From NCBI GenBank assembly GCA_036502625.1, contig DASXYG010000136.1, forward strand, positions 1-53,465: a stretch of DNA of 53,465 bases. The letters run 5' to 3'. Positions within the stretch are counted from its first letter, which is position 1, and each line of letters opens with the position of its first letter. Both the position numbers and the translations under genes were made by a program. The notes beneath the pieces are model-generated. The model saw only the letters and a program-made list of their open reading frames with translations, made no database searches and was not told the DNA's origin. The stretch comes from DASXYG01 sp036502625 (GTDB lineage: Bacteria > Actinomycetota > Actinomycetes > Streptosporangiales > Streptosporangiaceae). Of the stretch, positions 7,969 to 16,942 are shown one piece after another.

Positions 7969-8808
7969 TCACAGCCCCGCGTCCTGGCAGGCGGCGCGTA
8001 CGCGGGTCTCGAGGTCGGCGACGGCGCTCTGGTGGGCGGGCGGGATGACCAGGCCGCGCAGCCGGCCCATCGCCAGCGCGGCCTCCGCGGCCTTCCCCTG
8101 GCGGAGGTCGGCCTCGGCGACGAAGACCAGCGGCATCGGGCCGTGCGTGCCGCGCCAGCGGTCGAGGACGAACGCCGAGAGCTCGGCGTCGAGGCCGTGG
8201 TCGTACAGGGCGCGGCCGCCCTCGGCCAGCGGGCCCGGGTCGTGCGGGCCGAGCTCGGCGGCGGCGGTGAAGTACTCGATCGCGCGCACCGTCTCGCCCC
8301 ACTCAAGGGCCTGGCGGCCGAGCATGACGTGCGCGCGCCAGCTCTGCGCGGAGTGCTGCCAGAGCCAGTGGATGGCCGCCTCGGTGCCGTCGGTGCGCTG
8401 GCGCTGGCGGAAGCCGAAGTCGAGCGCCTGGGCGTGGTTCGGGTCGTAGCCGAGGGAGCGTTCCAGGGCCTCGTCCATGTCGGACGGGTCGCCGCGCCAG
8501 GCGGCGAGCGGCGCCAGGTGGAACCACGTCTCGGCGTCGCCGCCGTGCACGCGGAGGTGGTCGACCAGGACGCGCTCGGCGCCCTCGTGGTCGGCGTTGG
8601 TGCGCAGGACGAGCGCGAGCAGGCCGACGGCGCCGCTGGGGTACGGGTCGATGGCGTACAGGCGGCGCGCGGCGGCGACCAGTCCGTCGGCCTGGCCGTG
8701 GTCCATCGCGGACGTGATGAGCCCGCGCAGGCGTACGGGGTCGTCCCAGGCGGCCTGGACCGCCGAGTTCAGATCGCCCGAGGGCGCCGCGCCGTCCGTC
8801 TCCGTCAC
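7969..8808 (-). CDS. TPR-like helical repeat protein
   Basis: A 279-residue soluble protein of alternating amphipathic helices, with repeat-like segments around YPSGAVGLLALVLRTNADHEGAE, DMDEALERSLGYDPNHAQAL and AIEYFTAAAELGPHDPG. These recall tetratricopeptide repeats and suggest a protein-binding role. No catalytic motif is visible. GTG at 8808 is chosen because GAGGTGATC lies directly upstream and homology-like sequence begins there; a longer frame reads into the divergent gene. It is probably cotranscribed with prfB. Confidence 0.75.
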   Translation of the reverse strand: MTETDGAAPSGDLNSAVQAAWDDPVRLRGLITSAMDHGQADGLVAAARRLYAIDPYPSGAVGLLALVLRTNADHEGAERVLVDHLRVHGGDAETWFHLAPLAAWRGDPSDMDEALERSLGYDPNHAQALDFGFRQRQRTDGTEAAIHWLWQHSAQSWRAHVMLGRQALEWGETVRAIEYFTAAAELGPHDPGPLAEGGRALYDHGLDAELSAFVLDRWRGTHGPMPLVFVAEADLRQGKAAEAALAMGRLRGLVIPPAHQSAVADLETRVRAACQDAGL

Positions 8809-8933
8809 CTGATCACCTCGATGTCGCCGTCGCGGCCCGCCCGGTCCGCGGTCCAACCGTAGCCAGCCGCGCGTCCCGTGTGGCGGGGATGTGCGCGTCT
8901 GGTTTCGCACGCGATGCTGGCATACTCGCGACG

Positions 8934-9935
8934 ATGTCCAGGCTCTCTCGCGTGCTCGGCGCACTGATCGCGCTCGGGGTGGTGACCTCGATCGCGGTCG
9001 GCGGCTGCCATCCCACGGCGGAGGAGAGGGTCGGACCGGGCGCGCACGCGCTGTCGCGGCGGGCCGCGGCGAAGGTGCTGTCGTCGTACGCCGCGCGGGC
9101 CCAGGAGCTCGCGCTGCCGCGCGACGCCGGCCGGATCGCGGGCGTGCAGTCGGGCCCGATGGCATCGATCACGTCGGGGCGGCTGAAGATCAACGGATTC
9201 TTCGACGGCAACCGGGCGAGCGCGGCGCGGCCGGGGCCGTACGCCCACGCGTCGTTCTGGATCCCGGACCACCCGGGCGCCGTCCCGTGGTTCGTGGCGT
9301 CGGCGTCGCGAACCGGTGCGGCGGGCCGCGATCTGGTGCTGTTCGCGCGTAAGAGCACGCACGCGGCGTACACCGCGGAGTACCTGGTGAACGTGCCGGC
9401 GGACGCCAACCTGCCAAAGGTGCGCGGCGGCGGCGAGCAGGTCAATACGATTGACCCGGCGGACGGCCACCTGGCCGTCCGGCCCGACGCCCTCGCGACC
9501 GCCCATGCCGCAATCGAGCAGTACGGTCCGTCGACCGCCGCGGCGGCGTCGTTCGAACCGAGCGTTTGGACCACCGCCGTTCACACCACGATGACCGACG
9601 ACAGCCGCACCGCACGCGCGGCCGGCTTCGCGTACCTCCGGACCTACCACGACAGCGGTTTCCCGGTGTACGGCCTGCGCACCGCCGACGGCGGCGCGCT
9701 GGTCTGGTACGCGGTGACCGACGAGCTCTCGGTCTCGCAGCGCGATCCGTCGATCGCCCGCGCGCCGCTGAAGCTGACGCGGTCGCTCGCGGGGGTCGTC
9801 GGCGTGCGGAAGGTGCGCCGCCAGTTCCAGGCGGTGTCCGTACGCCAGTACCTTGCCTATGTTCCGCCGCGCGGCCGGGGAAAGGTCCGGGTGCTCGCGT
9901 CGGCCGGAGGTCCCGTCGGGGGGGTCGGACGTTGA
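8934..9935 (+). CDS. lipoprotein of unknown function (first of a pair)
   Basis: This 333-residue protein starts at ATG 8934. It has a lipoprotein signal peptide with lipobox VGGC (Cys25), so it should be anchored to the outer face of the membrane. The mature part has no recognised catalytic motif. It shares a segment, LRTADGGAL followed by hydrophobic residues, and the general layout (N-terminal helical part, then a beta-rich half) with the next gene. The two are probably tandem duplicates. It diverges from the TPR-like gene across 125 bp. I cannot name the family with certainty. Confidence 0.8.
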   Translation: MSRLSRVLGALIALGVVTSIAVGGCHPTAEERVGPGAHALSRRAAAKVLSSYAARAQELALPRDAGRIAGVQSGPMASITSGRLKINGFFDGNRASAARPGPYAHASFWIPDHPGAVPWFVASASRTGAAGRDLVLFARKSTHAAYTAEYLVNVPADANLPKVRGGGEQVNTIDPADGHLAVRPDALATAHAAIEQYGPSTAAAASFEPSVWTTAVHTTMTDDSRTARAAGFAYLRTYHDSGFPVYGLRTADGGALVWYAVTDELSVSQRDPSIARAPLKLTRSLAGVVGVRKVRRQFQAVSVRQYLAYVPPRGRGKVRVLASAGGPVGGVGR

Positions 9936-10981
9936 CGACACGGATGATCGGCCGCGGGCGGCGCGGCGCCGCGGCGCTGGCGGCGCTCGTCATGGCGGCC
10001 GGGTTCGCCGGGGTGGCGGGCTGCTCGTCGCACGCGCAGACCGCGGCGGCCGACGGCGAGACGCCGAGCGGTCCGCTGACGGTCGGCGAGGCGGCGGGCG
10101 CGTTCCGCACGTTCGTGGCCGCCGACTCGGTGGCGCGGGCCAGCGGCGACGAACGGCTCGCGCTGTCGCTGACGGCCGACGGCCAGGCCAAGCTCACCGC
10201 GGCGGCGTACCGCAAGGCCGCGTTCTCCGGTGTGCCGGTCCCCCGCTACCACTACGGCGCGCCGCAGCTCTTCGTGCCGACGATCAAGGGCTATCCCCGC
10301 TGGTTCGTGGCGATGGCCGACCGCTGGCAGGGCGGCCGCAAGCGCACCGACCTCATGGCGTTCATGAAGCCCGAGCAGGACGGCAGGTGGCAGCTCTCGC
10401 TGTCGACGCTGCTGGCACCCGGCGTCAGGCCGCCGCGGCCGGTCCGCGACGCGCACGGCCTCGCCGAGGCGCTGCCCACCACCACGACCGGCCTGGTCGC
10501 GCAGCCGAAGATGGCGGGCGCGCTGCAGGCCACGATGGTCGAGGAGGGTCCGGACGGCCCGTCGGCCGGCGTGATCGCGACCGGGCCGGACACCAGCGGC
10601 CTCTACCGGCAGATCACGCGGACGAAGCGGCTGATGCGCAACCGCGGCCTGGCCTACGACGCGATCTTCACGGCGACGACCACCCCGATGTTCGTGCTGC
10701 GCACGGCCGACGGCGGCGCGCTCGCGCTGTACTGCTACAACCTGGAGACGACGACCCTGGTGCGCAAGGCGCGGACGGTGGACCGCGTGCCGGTGCCGCA
10801 GAACGTCGCCCACCTGCTCGACAAGCTCGTCATCAAGCGCGAGCTCGACACCACGGAGACCCATCAGTACGCCGCGGCCATCCCGCTGCCGCGCGGCAAG
10901 GACCCGAACCACCCGCTCGACCCGATCCGCGTCATCGCCTCCGACGGCGCGGTCACCGGCGCGGAGGCCGACGGGAAGTAG
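9932..10981 (+). CDS. lipoprotein of unknown function (second of a pair)
   Basis: 349 residues if it starts at TTG 9932, which overlaps the previous stop as TTGA and has a G-rich site 7 nt upstream. ATG 9944 would give 345 residues. The signal peptide ends in lipobox VAGC (Cys31 with the TTG start). The core contains VLRTADGGALALY, aligning with the same segment of the upstream lipoprotein. The stop-start overlap indicates translational coupling, so the two are probably made together and may act as a pair. The function is unknown. Confidence 0.8.
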   Translation: MTTRMIGRGRRGAAALAALVMAAGFAGVAGCSSHAQTAAADGETPSGPLTVGEAAGAFRTFVAADSVARASGDERLALSLTADGQAKLTAAAYRKAAFSGVPVPRYHYGAPQLFVPTIKGYPRWFVAMADRWQGGRKRTDLMAFMKPEQDGRWQLSLSTLLAPGVRPPRPVRDAHGLAEALPTTTTGLVAQPKMAGALQATMVEEGPDGPSAGVIATGPDTSGLYRQITRTKRLMRNRGLAYDAIFTATTTPMFVLRTADGGALALYCYNLETTTLVRKARTVDRVPVPQNVAHLLDKLVIKRELDTTETHQYAAAIPLPRGKDPNHPLDPIRVIASDGAVTGAEADGK

Positions 10982-11038
10982 CGGAAAGCCGGACGGCGGC
11001 GGGTCCCGGATCGGGATCCGCCGCCGTACGTTTTCGCG

Positions 11039-14000
11039 TCAGCCCTCGGGGAGGGTGCTGGCGGCGACGAGCTGGCGCATCGCCCGCAGCGCGACCGACA
11101 GCGTGGCCACGCTGAACGTGTCGCTCTCCCAGATCTCGCCGAGCGTCTGGATGGTCCGCGCGGTCGCGGCCGCGTTCTTCTCCGACCAGACGGCCATCCG
11201 GTCCTCGGGGGTACCGTCGGCGACCAGCATGACGTCGCGGGTCAGCGCGGCGTGCGCGGAGTAGATGTCGTCGCGCAGCGCCGAGCGCGCCATGGTGTTC
11301 CATCGGTCGTCGCGCGGCAGCGCGATGATGCGCTCGCGCAGCCGGGACAGCTCGAGCCGGTCGGCGAGGTAGAAGTAGACCTCGGCGGCCTCCTGCACCG
11401 AACGGCCCGTCTGCTGGGCGATCTCCACGAGGTCGAACGTGGAGTACGCCGGGACCATGCCGGCCGTACGCTCGGCCAGCTCCTCGGGGACGCCCGCCGT
11501 GACGAAGCCGTCGCGGCGCTCCTCGAACGCCGCGAGGTCGCGGCCGACCAGCAGCTTCGACAGGTGCGGCGCGACGTCGAGCACGCCGTCGGCGAAGAAG
11601 GAGATGGTGCGCTCGATGTCGAACGGGGGCCGCCGGTTGTGCAGCAGCCAGCGCGCCGCGCGCTCGGTGAGCTTGCGCCCCTCGAGCAGCAGCGAGAGCT
11701 GGACCTGCGCGCTGACCGCGTGGTCGAGGTTCTCGACGGCCTCCCAGAAGCTCGGCATGTCGAAGACGTTGCGGGCGACGAGGTACGCGCGGGCGATGTC
11801 GGACGCGGACGCGCCGATCTCCTCGTTCATCCGGAACGCGAACGTCGTGCCGGACCGGTTGACCATGTCGTTCACCACACCGGTGGTGATGATCTCCCGG
11901 CGCAGCGGGTGGTCCTCCATGTTCGCGGCGAACTTCTGGCGCAGCGGCGTCGGGAAGTACGTCTCGAGCACGTGGCGGAGGTACGGGTCGTCCGGGAGGT
12001 CGGACGCGAGCACCTCGTCGGCCAGCGCCATCTTGGTGTAGGCGAGGAGGACGGAGAACTCCGGCAGCGTCAGGCCGGTGCCGGCGGCGCGCCGCTCGGC
12101 GAGCGTCTTGCCGCCGGGCAGGAACTCCAGATCGCGGTTCAGCAGGCCGTCGCGTTCCAGCCGCTTCATGTAGCGGGCGTGGACGTGCAGCATCGACAGC
12201 GCCTGCGCGACCGAGGCGCCGAGGACCACGTTCTGGTGGTAGTTGTCGCGCAGCACCAGGTCGCCGACCTCGTCCGTCATGTCCATCAGCAGCTTGTCGC
12301 GCTGCTTGCCGGTCATGTCGCCGTCGCGGACGACGCGGTCGAGGAGGATCTTGATGTTCACCTCGTGGTCGGAGGTGTCCACGCCGGCGGAGTTGTCGAT
12401 GAAGTCGGTGTTGACCAGGCCGCCGGCCAGCGCGAACTGCACCCGGCCGAGCTGGGTGAGGCCCAGGTTACCGCCCTCGCCGACCACCCGGCAGCGCAGT
12501 TCGTCGCCGTTGACGCGCAGGCCGTCGTTGGCCTTGTCGCCGGCGTCGGCGTTGGTCTCCGCCGACGACTTGACGTACGTGCCGATGCCGCCGTTCCACA
12601 GGAGGTCGACCGGGCTGCGCAGGATCGCGTTGATCAGGGCGTCCGGCGTGAGCGTGGTGACCTCGTCGGGGATGGACAGCGCGGCGCGCATCTGCGGGGT
12701 GATCGTGATCGACTTCGCCGTACGCGGCCACACGCCGCCGCCCGCGGAGATCAGCGAGGTGTCGTAGTCGGCCCAGGAGCTGCGCGGCAGGTCGAACATG
12801 CGCTTGCGCTCGCCCCATCCGACGGCCTCGTCGGGGTCCGGGTCGATGAAGATGTGCCGGTGGTCGAAAGCGGCCACCAGACGGGTGTGCTTCGACAGCA
12901 GCATGCCGTTGCCGAAGACGTCGCCGGACATGTCGCCGACGCCGACCGCGGTGAACGGCTCGTTCTGGATGTCCACCCCGAGGGTGCGGAAGTGGTACTT
13001 CACCGACTCCCAGGCGCCGCGCGCGGTGATGCCCATCGCCTTGTGGTCGTAGCCGACCGAGCCGCCCGAGGCGAACGCGTCGCCGAGCCAGAAGTCGTAC
13101 TCGGCGGCGATGCCGTTCGCGGTGTCGGAGAACGTCGCGGTGCCCTTGTCGGCCGCGACGACGAGGTAGGTGTCGTCGCCGTCGTGGCGCACGACGTCCT
13201 TCGGCGGCACGACGTCGCCGCCGGAGCGGTTGTCGGTGATGTCGAGCATGCCGCAGATGAACTGCCGGTAGCAGGCCAGCACCTCGGTCATCAGCTCGTC
13301 GCGCGCCGCGGGCGGCCGCTTGACGACGAAACCGCCCTTGGAGCCGGTCGGCACGATCACGGAGTTCTTCACGGTCTGCGCCTTGACCAGGCCGAGGACC
13401 TCCGTACGGAAGTCCTGCAAGCGGTCGGACCAGCGCAGGCCGCCGCGCGCGACGGCGCCGAACCGCAGGTGGTCGGCCTCGACGCGCGGGGAGTAGACGA
13501 AGATCTCGAACTTCGGCCGGGGCAGCGGCAGCTCGGGGATCTGCTCGGACGCGAACTTCAGCGAGAGGTACGGCTTGGCCTCGCCGTCGGCGTCACGCTG
13601 GTAGAAGTTCGTACGGAGCGTGGCCAGGATCATCGTGAGGTAGGACCGGAGGATGCGGTCCTCGTCGAGGCTGGCGACGTCGTCGAGCTCGCCGCGCACC
13701 TCCTCGGCGAGCGCCTCGCAGCGCTCCTCGCGCGCGGCGCCGAACCGCGGGTCGAAGCGCGACTCGAAGAGCTGCACGAGCTTGCGCGCGATCTTCGGGT
13801 TGGCGTTCAGCACCCGCTCGACGTAGCCCTGGCTGAACGTCGTGCCGGACTGCCGGAGGAACTTCGCGTACGCGCGCAGCACGACGACCTGCTGCCAGGA
13901 CATCCCGGCCGTGAGCACGAGCGCGCTGAAGCCGTCGTTCTCGGCCTTGCCGTACCAGAGGGCGGCGAGCGCGTCCTGGAACAGCTCGCGGGTGCCCTGG

Positions 14001-15910
14001 GCGTCGACCGTGGCGGTCTCGTAGCGCAGGCCGAAGTCGTAGATCCAGGCGCGGCCCGAGCCGGCCGCGCCGGCGCGGTTGATCTCGTACGGGTGCTCGT
14101 CGACGACCTCGACGCCCATGCGCTGCAGCAGCGGCAGCGCGCCCGACAAGGAGATGGGCGCGCCGACCCGGTAGATCTTCAGCCGCCGCTCGCCGGCGGC
14201 CGCTTCGTACGGCTCGTAGAGGTTCATGGCGACCTCGGTGGTGTCGCCGTCGGCCGTGCGGTCGAGCTCTTCGAGGCGGCGGATGTCGGCCACCGCGGTG
14301 CGCGCGGGGAAGTCGGCCTTGAAGCCGTCGGGGAAGGCGTGGGCGTAGCGGCGCTGCACGCGCGCGGCGGTCTCCTCGCCGAACTGCTCGGTGATCGCGC
14401 TGGTGAGGTCGTCGTCCCAGGAGCGGGTCGCGGCGACCACGGCGGCCTCGAGCTCGGCGGTGTCGACCTCGGGGATCGGCCGGCCGCGTGCGCCGCGCAC
14501 CACGAAGTACAGCCGGGCCAGCGACGACTCCGAGACGTTCGTCCGGTAGTCGATCGAGGCGGCGTCGAACGCCTCGCGCAGCACCTTCTCGATGCGCAGC
14601 CGGACGTTCGTGTTGTAGCGGTCGCGCGGCAGGAAGACCAGGCAGGACATGAAGCGGTCGTAGACGTCGCGGCGCAGGAACAGCCGCACCTGCTTGCGCT
14701 CGCGCAGCCGCAGGACGTTCAGGACGACCGGCAGCAGCTCCGCGGACGGCGCCTGGAACAGCTCGTCGCGGGGGTAGGTCTCCAGCGTCGCGGTGAGCTC
14801 TTTGCCGTCGTAGCTGTTCGGGTCGACGCCCGCGCCGTCGAGCACCTCGGTCAGCTTGCGCTTGAGCACGGGGATCTCGGTGATGCTCCCGCTGTACGCC
14901 GCGAGGGTGTACAGGCCGAGGAAGCGCTTCTCGCCGACGACCTCGCCCTTGTCGTCGAACGTCTTGACGCCGACGTAGTCGAGGTAGTGCGGGCGGTGGA
15001 CGGTGGAGCGGGTGTTCGCCTTGGTGAGGATCAGCAGCTCGGCGTCGCGGGCGCGGGCGCGGACCTGCGGGGGCAGCGCCGCGAAGCTGTCGGAGCCCTC
15101 CTTGTCGTGGCGGAGGACGCCGAGGCCCGTGCCGGGCACGGCCTTCAGCCGGTCGCCGTCGTCGGAGGTCTCCAGGTTGTACTCGCGGTAGCCGACGAAG
15201 ACGAAGTTGCCGTCGGCCAGCCAGCGCAGCAGCTCGACGCCGTCGGCGACCTCGCCCTCGGTGACCGGGGCGCCCTTGTCGGCCAGCCGGCCGGAGATGT
15301 CGCGGGCGATCTGGGTCATCTTCGCGGTGTCCTCGTCGGCGGAGCGTACGTCGCCGAGGATGCGCTGGAGGTCGCCCTCGAGCTGGCGGAGGACGGCCGG
15401 GTCGGTCTGCCGGTCGATCTCGAAGTGCATCCAGGACTCGTTGTGCTCCTGGGCGCCCGGCTTCTCGAACGGCTCGCCGGTGGACTGGAGGGTGCCGGTG
15501 ATGTCGCGGGTCACGCCGATCTGGGGGTGCACCACCCAGTGGACGTCGATGTCGTGCCGCTCGATCTCCATGGTCACGGAGTCGACGAGGTACGGCATGT
15601 CGTCGGTGACGATCTCCACCATGGTGTGGCCGGGGTCCCAGCCGTACTCGTCCACCGTCGGGGTGTAGACGCGCACGAGCGCGCGGCCCTCGGGGCGCTC
15701 CTCGCCGAGCTGGCGATGGGACAGCGCGGGGCCGTAGACGTTCACGGGATCGCGCCCGCGCAGGTCCTCGGCGTCGACCCGGCGGTAGTAGAGCCGGAGG
15801 AACGAGGCCGTCTGTTCCGGCCCGCCGCCGCGGCTGCCGGAGGTGTGCGCGCACACCTCCGCGGCACGGCGGAGCAGATCGTCTTTGGCCTCGTCGAGCT
15901 TGGCCGACAT
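11039..15910 (-). CDS. gdhB: NAD-specific glutamate dehydrogenase, large (180-kDa) type
   Basis: A 1623-residue enzyme of the large bacterial NAD-GDH class, which deaminates glutamate to 2-oxoglutarate and ammonia and acts mainly in amino-acid catabolism. Seen: long N-terminal ACT/regulatory region (about 1-700), the GDH core with LVKAQTVKNSVIVPTGSKGGF (Lys858), the NAD-binding half with GVGDMSGDVFGNGML, and a helical C-terminal region. The length is typical. ATG 15910 (MSAKLDEAKDDLL) is preferred over a codon 36 nt upstream because GGTGAGGG precedes it. The long antisense open frame is a codon-bias shadow. It lies downstream of the tryptophan dioxygenase gene. Confidence 0.96.
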   Translation of the reverse strand: MSAKLDEAKDDLLRRAAEVCAHTSGSRGGGPEQTASFLRLYYRRVDAEDLRGRDPVNVYGPALSHRQLGEERPEGRALVRVYTPTVDEYGWDPGHTMVEIVTDDMPYLVDSVTMEIERHDIDVHWVVHPQIGVTRDITGTLQSTGEPFEKPGAQEHNESWMHFEIDRQTDPAVLRQLEGDLQRILGDVRSADEDTAKMTQIARDISGRLADKGAPVTEGEVADGVELLRWLADGNFVFVGYREYNLETSDDGDRLKAVPGTGLGVLRHDKEGSDSFAALPPQVRARARDAELLILTKANTRSTVHRPHYLDYVGVKTFDDKGEVVGEKRFLGLYTLAAYSGSITEIPVLKRKLTEVLDGAGVDPNSYDGKELTATLETYPRDELFQAPSAELLPVVLNVLRLRERKQVRLFLRRDVYDRFMSCLVFLPRDRYNTNVRLRIEKVLREAFDAASIDYRTNVSESSLARLYFVVRGARGRPIPEVDTAELEAAVVAATRSWDDDLTSAITEQFGEETAARVQRRYAHAFPDGFKADFPARTAVADIRRLEELDRTADGDTTEVAMNLYEPYEAAAGERRLKIYRVGAPISLSGALPLLQRMGVEVVDEHPYEINRAGAAGSGRAWIYDFGLRYETATVDAQGTRELFQDALAALWYGKAENDGFSALVLTAGMSWQQVVVLRAYAKFLRQSGTTFSQGYVERVLNANPKIARKLVQLFESRFDPRFGAAREERCEALAEEVRGELDDVASLDEDRILRSYLTMILATLRTNFYQRDADGEAKPYLSLKFASEQIPELPLPRPKFEIFVYSPRVEADHLRFGAVARGGLRWSDRLQDFRTEVLGLVKAQTVKNSVIVPTGSKGGFVVKRPPAARDELMTEVLACYRQFICGMLDITDNRSGGDVVPPKDVVRHDGDDTYLVVAADKGTATFSDTANGIAAEYDFWLGDAFASGGSVGYDHKAMGITARGAWESVKYHFRTLGVDIQNEPFTAVGVGDMSGDVFGNGMLLSKHTRLVAAFDHRHIFIDPDPDEAVGWGERKRMFDLPRSSWADYDTSLISAGGGVWPRTAKSITITPQMRAALSIPDEVTTLTPDALINAILRSPVDLLWNGGIGTYVKSSAETNADAGDKANDGLRVNGDELRCRVVGEGGNLGLTQLGRVQFALAGGLVNTDFIDNSAGVDTSDHEVNIKILLDRVVRDGDMTGKQRDKLLMDMTDEVGDLVLRDNYHQNVVLGASVAQALSMLHVHARYMKRLERDGLLNRDLEFLPGGKTLAERRAAGTGLTLPEFSVLLAYTKMALADEVLASDLPDDPYLRHVLETYFPTPLRQKFAANMEDHPLRREIITTGVVNDMVNRSGTTFAFRMNEEIGASASDIARAYLVARNVFDMPSFWEAVENLDHAVSAQVQLSLLLEGRKLTERAARWLLHNRRPPFDIERTISFFADGVLDVAPHLSKLLVGRDLAAFEERRDGFVTAGVPEELAERTAGMVPAYSTFDLVEIAQQTGRSVQEAAEVYFYLADRLELSRLRERIIALPRDDRWNTMARSALRDDIYSAHAALTRDVMLVADGTPEDRMAVWSEKNAAATARTIQTLGEIWESDTFSVATLSVALRAMRQLVAASTLPEG

Positions 15911-15988
15911 TGTGGCCCTCACCCCTTTGTGAGTTGAGCTGGGCAAATCTGGTTGAACCTGGCGAAAACCACCTGCGGTCTACCCGCG

Positions 15989-16843
15989 CTAGAGGAGGGC
16001 ACGCAGTTCCCACAGCAGCGGGTAGTAGCGGAGGTCGGCGCGGCCGCGGAGATAGGGCGACCCGGTGGAACCGCCGGTGCCGGACTTGGCGCCGATCTGA
16101 CGTTCCACCATCTGGATATGTCGCGCCCGCCAGAGTGCGGACATCTCGTCATGAGTGATCAGGTCCTCGGCGAGTTCCCACAGATCATCATGATGATGAC
16201 GGTCGCGCGCCACCTGGACCAGCGAGTTGAGGATCTTCTGATCATCGCCCGCCGGGAGGTCGCGCGCGCGGAGCAGGCCGAGGTAGGCGTCCCACAGGCT
16301 GGGCTCGGCGAGGCGGCGTTCGAGCCGCTCGCGCTCGGCGTCGGTGAGCCCGCGGAACCGGCCGAGGAACGCGGGGTCCTTCGCGCCGGAGAGGTATTCG
16401 AGCTCGCGGAACTGGACCGACTGGAACCCGCTCGCGGGGGCGAGCGTGGCGCGGAACTCCAGGAAGTCCTGAGGGGTCATGGTCTCGAGGATCTGGATCT
16501 GCTCGATGAGCACGCGCTCGATGGCGTGGACCCGGCGGAACCGGTGGCGGGCAAGCCAGATCTCGCCGGAGCGCATCGAGTCGCGGGCCGACTCGAGCTC
16601 GTGCAGCACCTGCTTGAACCACAGTTCGTACACCTGGTGCACGGTGATGAACAGCAGTTCGTCGTGCGCGGGGGGCTCGCTGAGCAGGGTCTGGGTCGAC
16701 AGCAGCTCGGGCAGGCGGAGGTACGAGCCGTAGGAGAGCCGCGCGCCCTCCTCGCCGAAGCTTCGTCCAACCGGGCAGCCGCCCGTACCGTCCCCCGGGG
16801 GATCGACCGGCGTTGGACCACGCCGTTGTGGATGACCGGTCAC
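15989..16843 (-). CDS. kynA: tryptophan 2,3-dioxygenase
   Basis: A heme enzyme opening the tryptophan indole ring to give N-formylkynurenine. The 284 residues show the family signatures: HQVYELWFKQVLHE (active-site His69), the axial heme ligand His242 in WRARHIQMVERQIG, and the tail GTGGSTGSPYLRG. The length matches bacterial TDOs if GTG 16843 is used. The first ~35 residues are poorly conserved and a later start is possible. No kynureninase or formamidase gene is next to it. The neighbours are acetoacetyl-CoA synthetase and glutamate dehydrogenase, so the context is general amino-acid and carbon catabolism. Confidence 0.94.
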   Translation of the reverse strand: MTGHPQRRGPTPVDPPGDGTGGCPVGRSFGEEGARLSYGSYLRLPELLSTQTLLSEPPAHDELLFITVHQVYELWFKQVLHELESARDSMRSGEIWLARHRFRRVHAIERVLIEQIQILETMTPQDFLEFRATLAPASGFQSVQFRELEYLSGAKDPAFLGRFRGLTDAERERLERRLAEPSLWDAYLGLLRARDLPAGDDQKILNSLVQVARDRHHHDDLWELAEDLITHDEMSALWRARHIQMVERQIGAKSGTGGSTGSPYLRGRADLRYYPLLWELRALL

Positions 16844-16887
16844 GGTTTTCAGGCTAGCGCCGTGCGGGGGTGGCCGGGCCACCTGAC

Positions 16888-16929
16888 GAGTTGCACAACT
16901 CACCCACCTCAGTTGTCCCTTTCTGACAA
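16888..16929 (-). promoter_or_regulatory. candidate operator/promoter of tryptophan dioxygenase gene
   Basis: Upstream of the TDO start lie two inverted repeats: GAGTTG-CA-CAACTC (16888-16901), a perfect 6+2+6 palindrome, and TTGTC-7-GACAA (16913-16929). On the minus strand the second repeat supplies a TTGTCA that could act as a -35 box. The spacing and symmetry suit a dimeric repressor. The regulator is unknown and none is encoded adjacent. Confidence 0.35.
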
Positions 16930-16942
16930 ACGGTGTGCCAGA

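Noticed and set aside
11252..15937. 1561-codon plus-strand frame antisense to glutamate dehydrogenase
   Set aside because: It mirrors the codon bias of the real gene and shows only Val/Leu/Arg/Asp-rich text without any domain.
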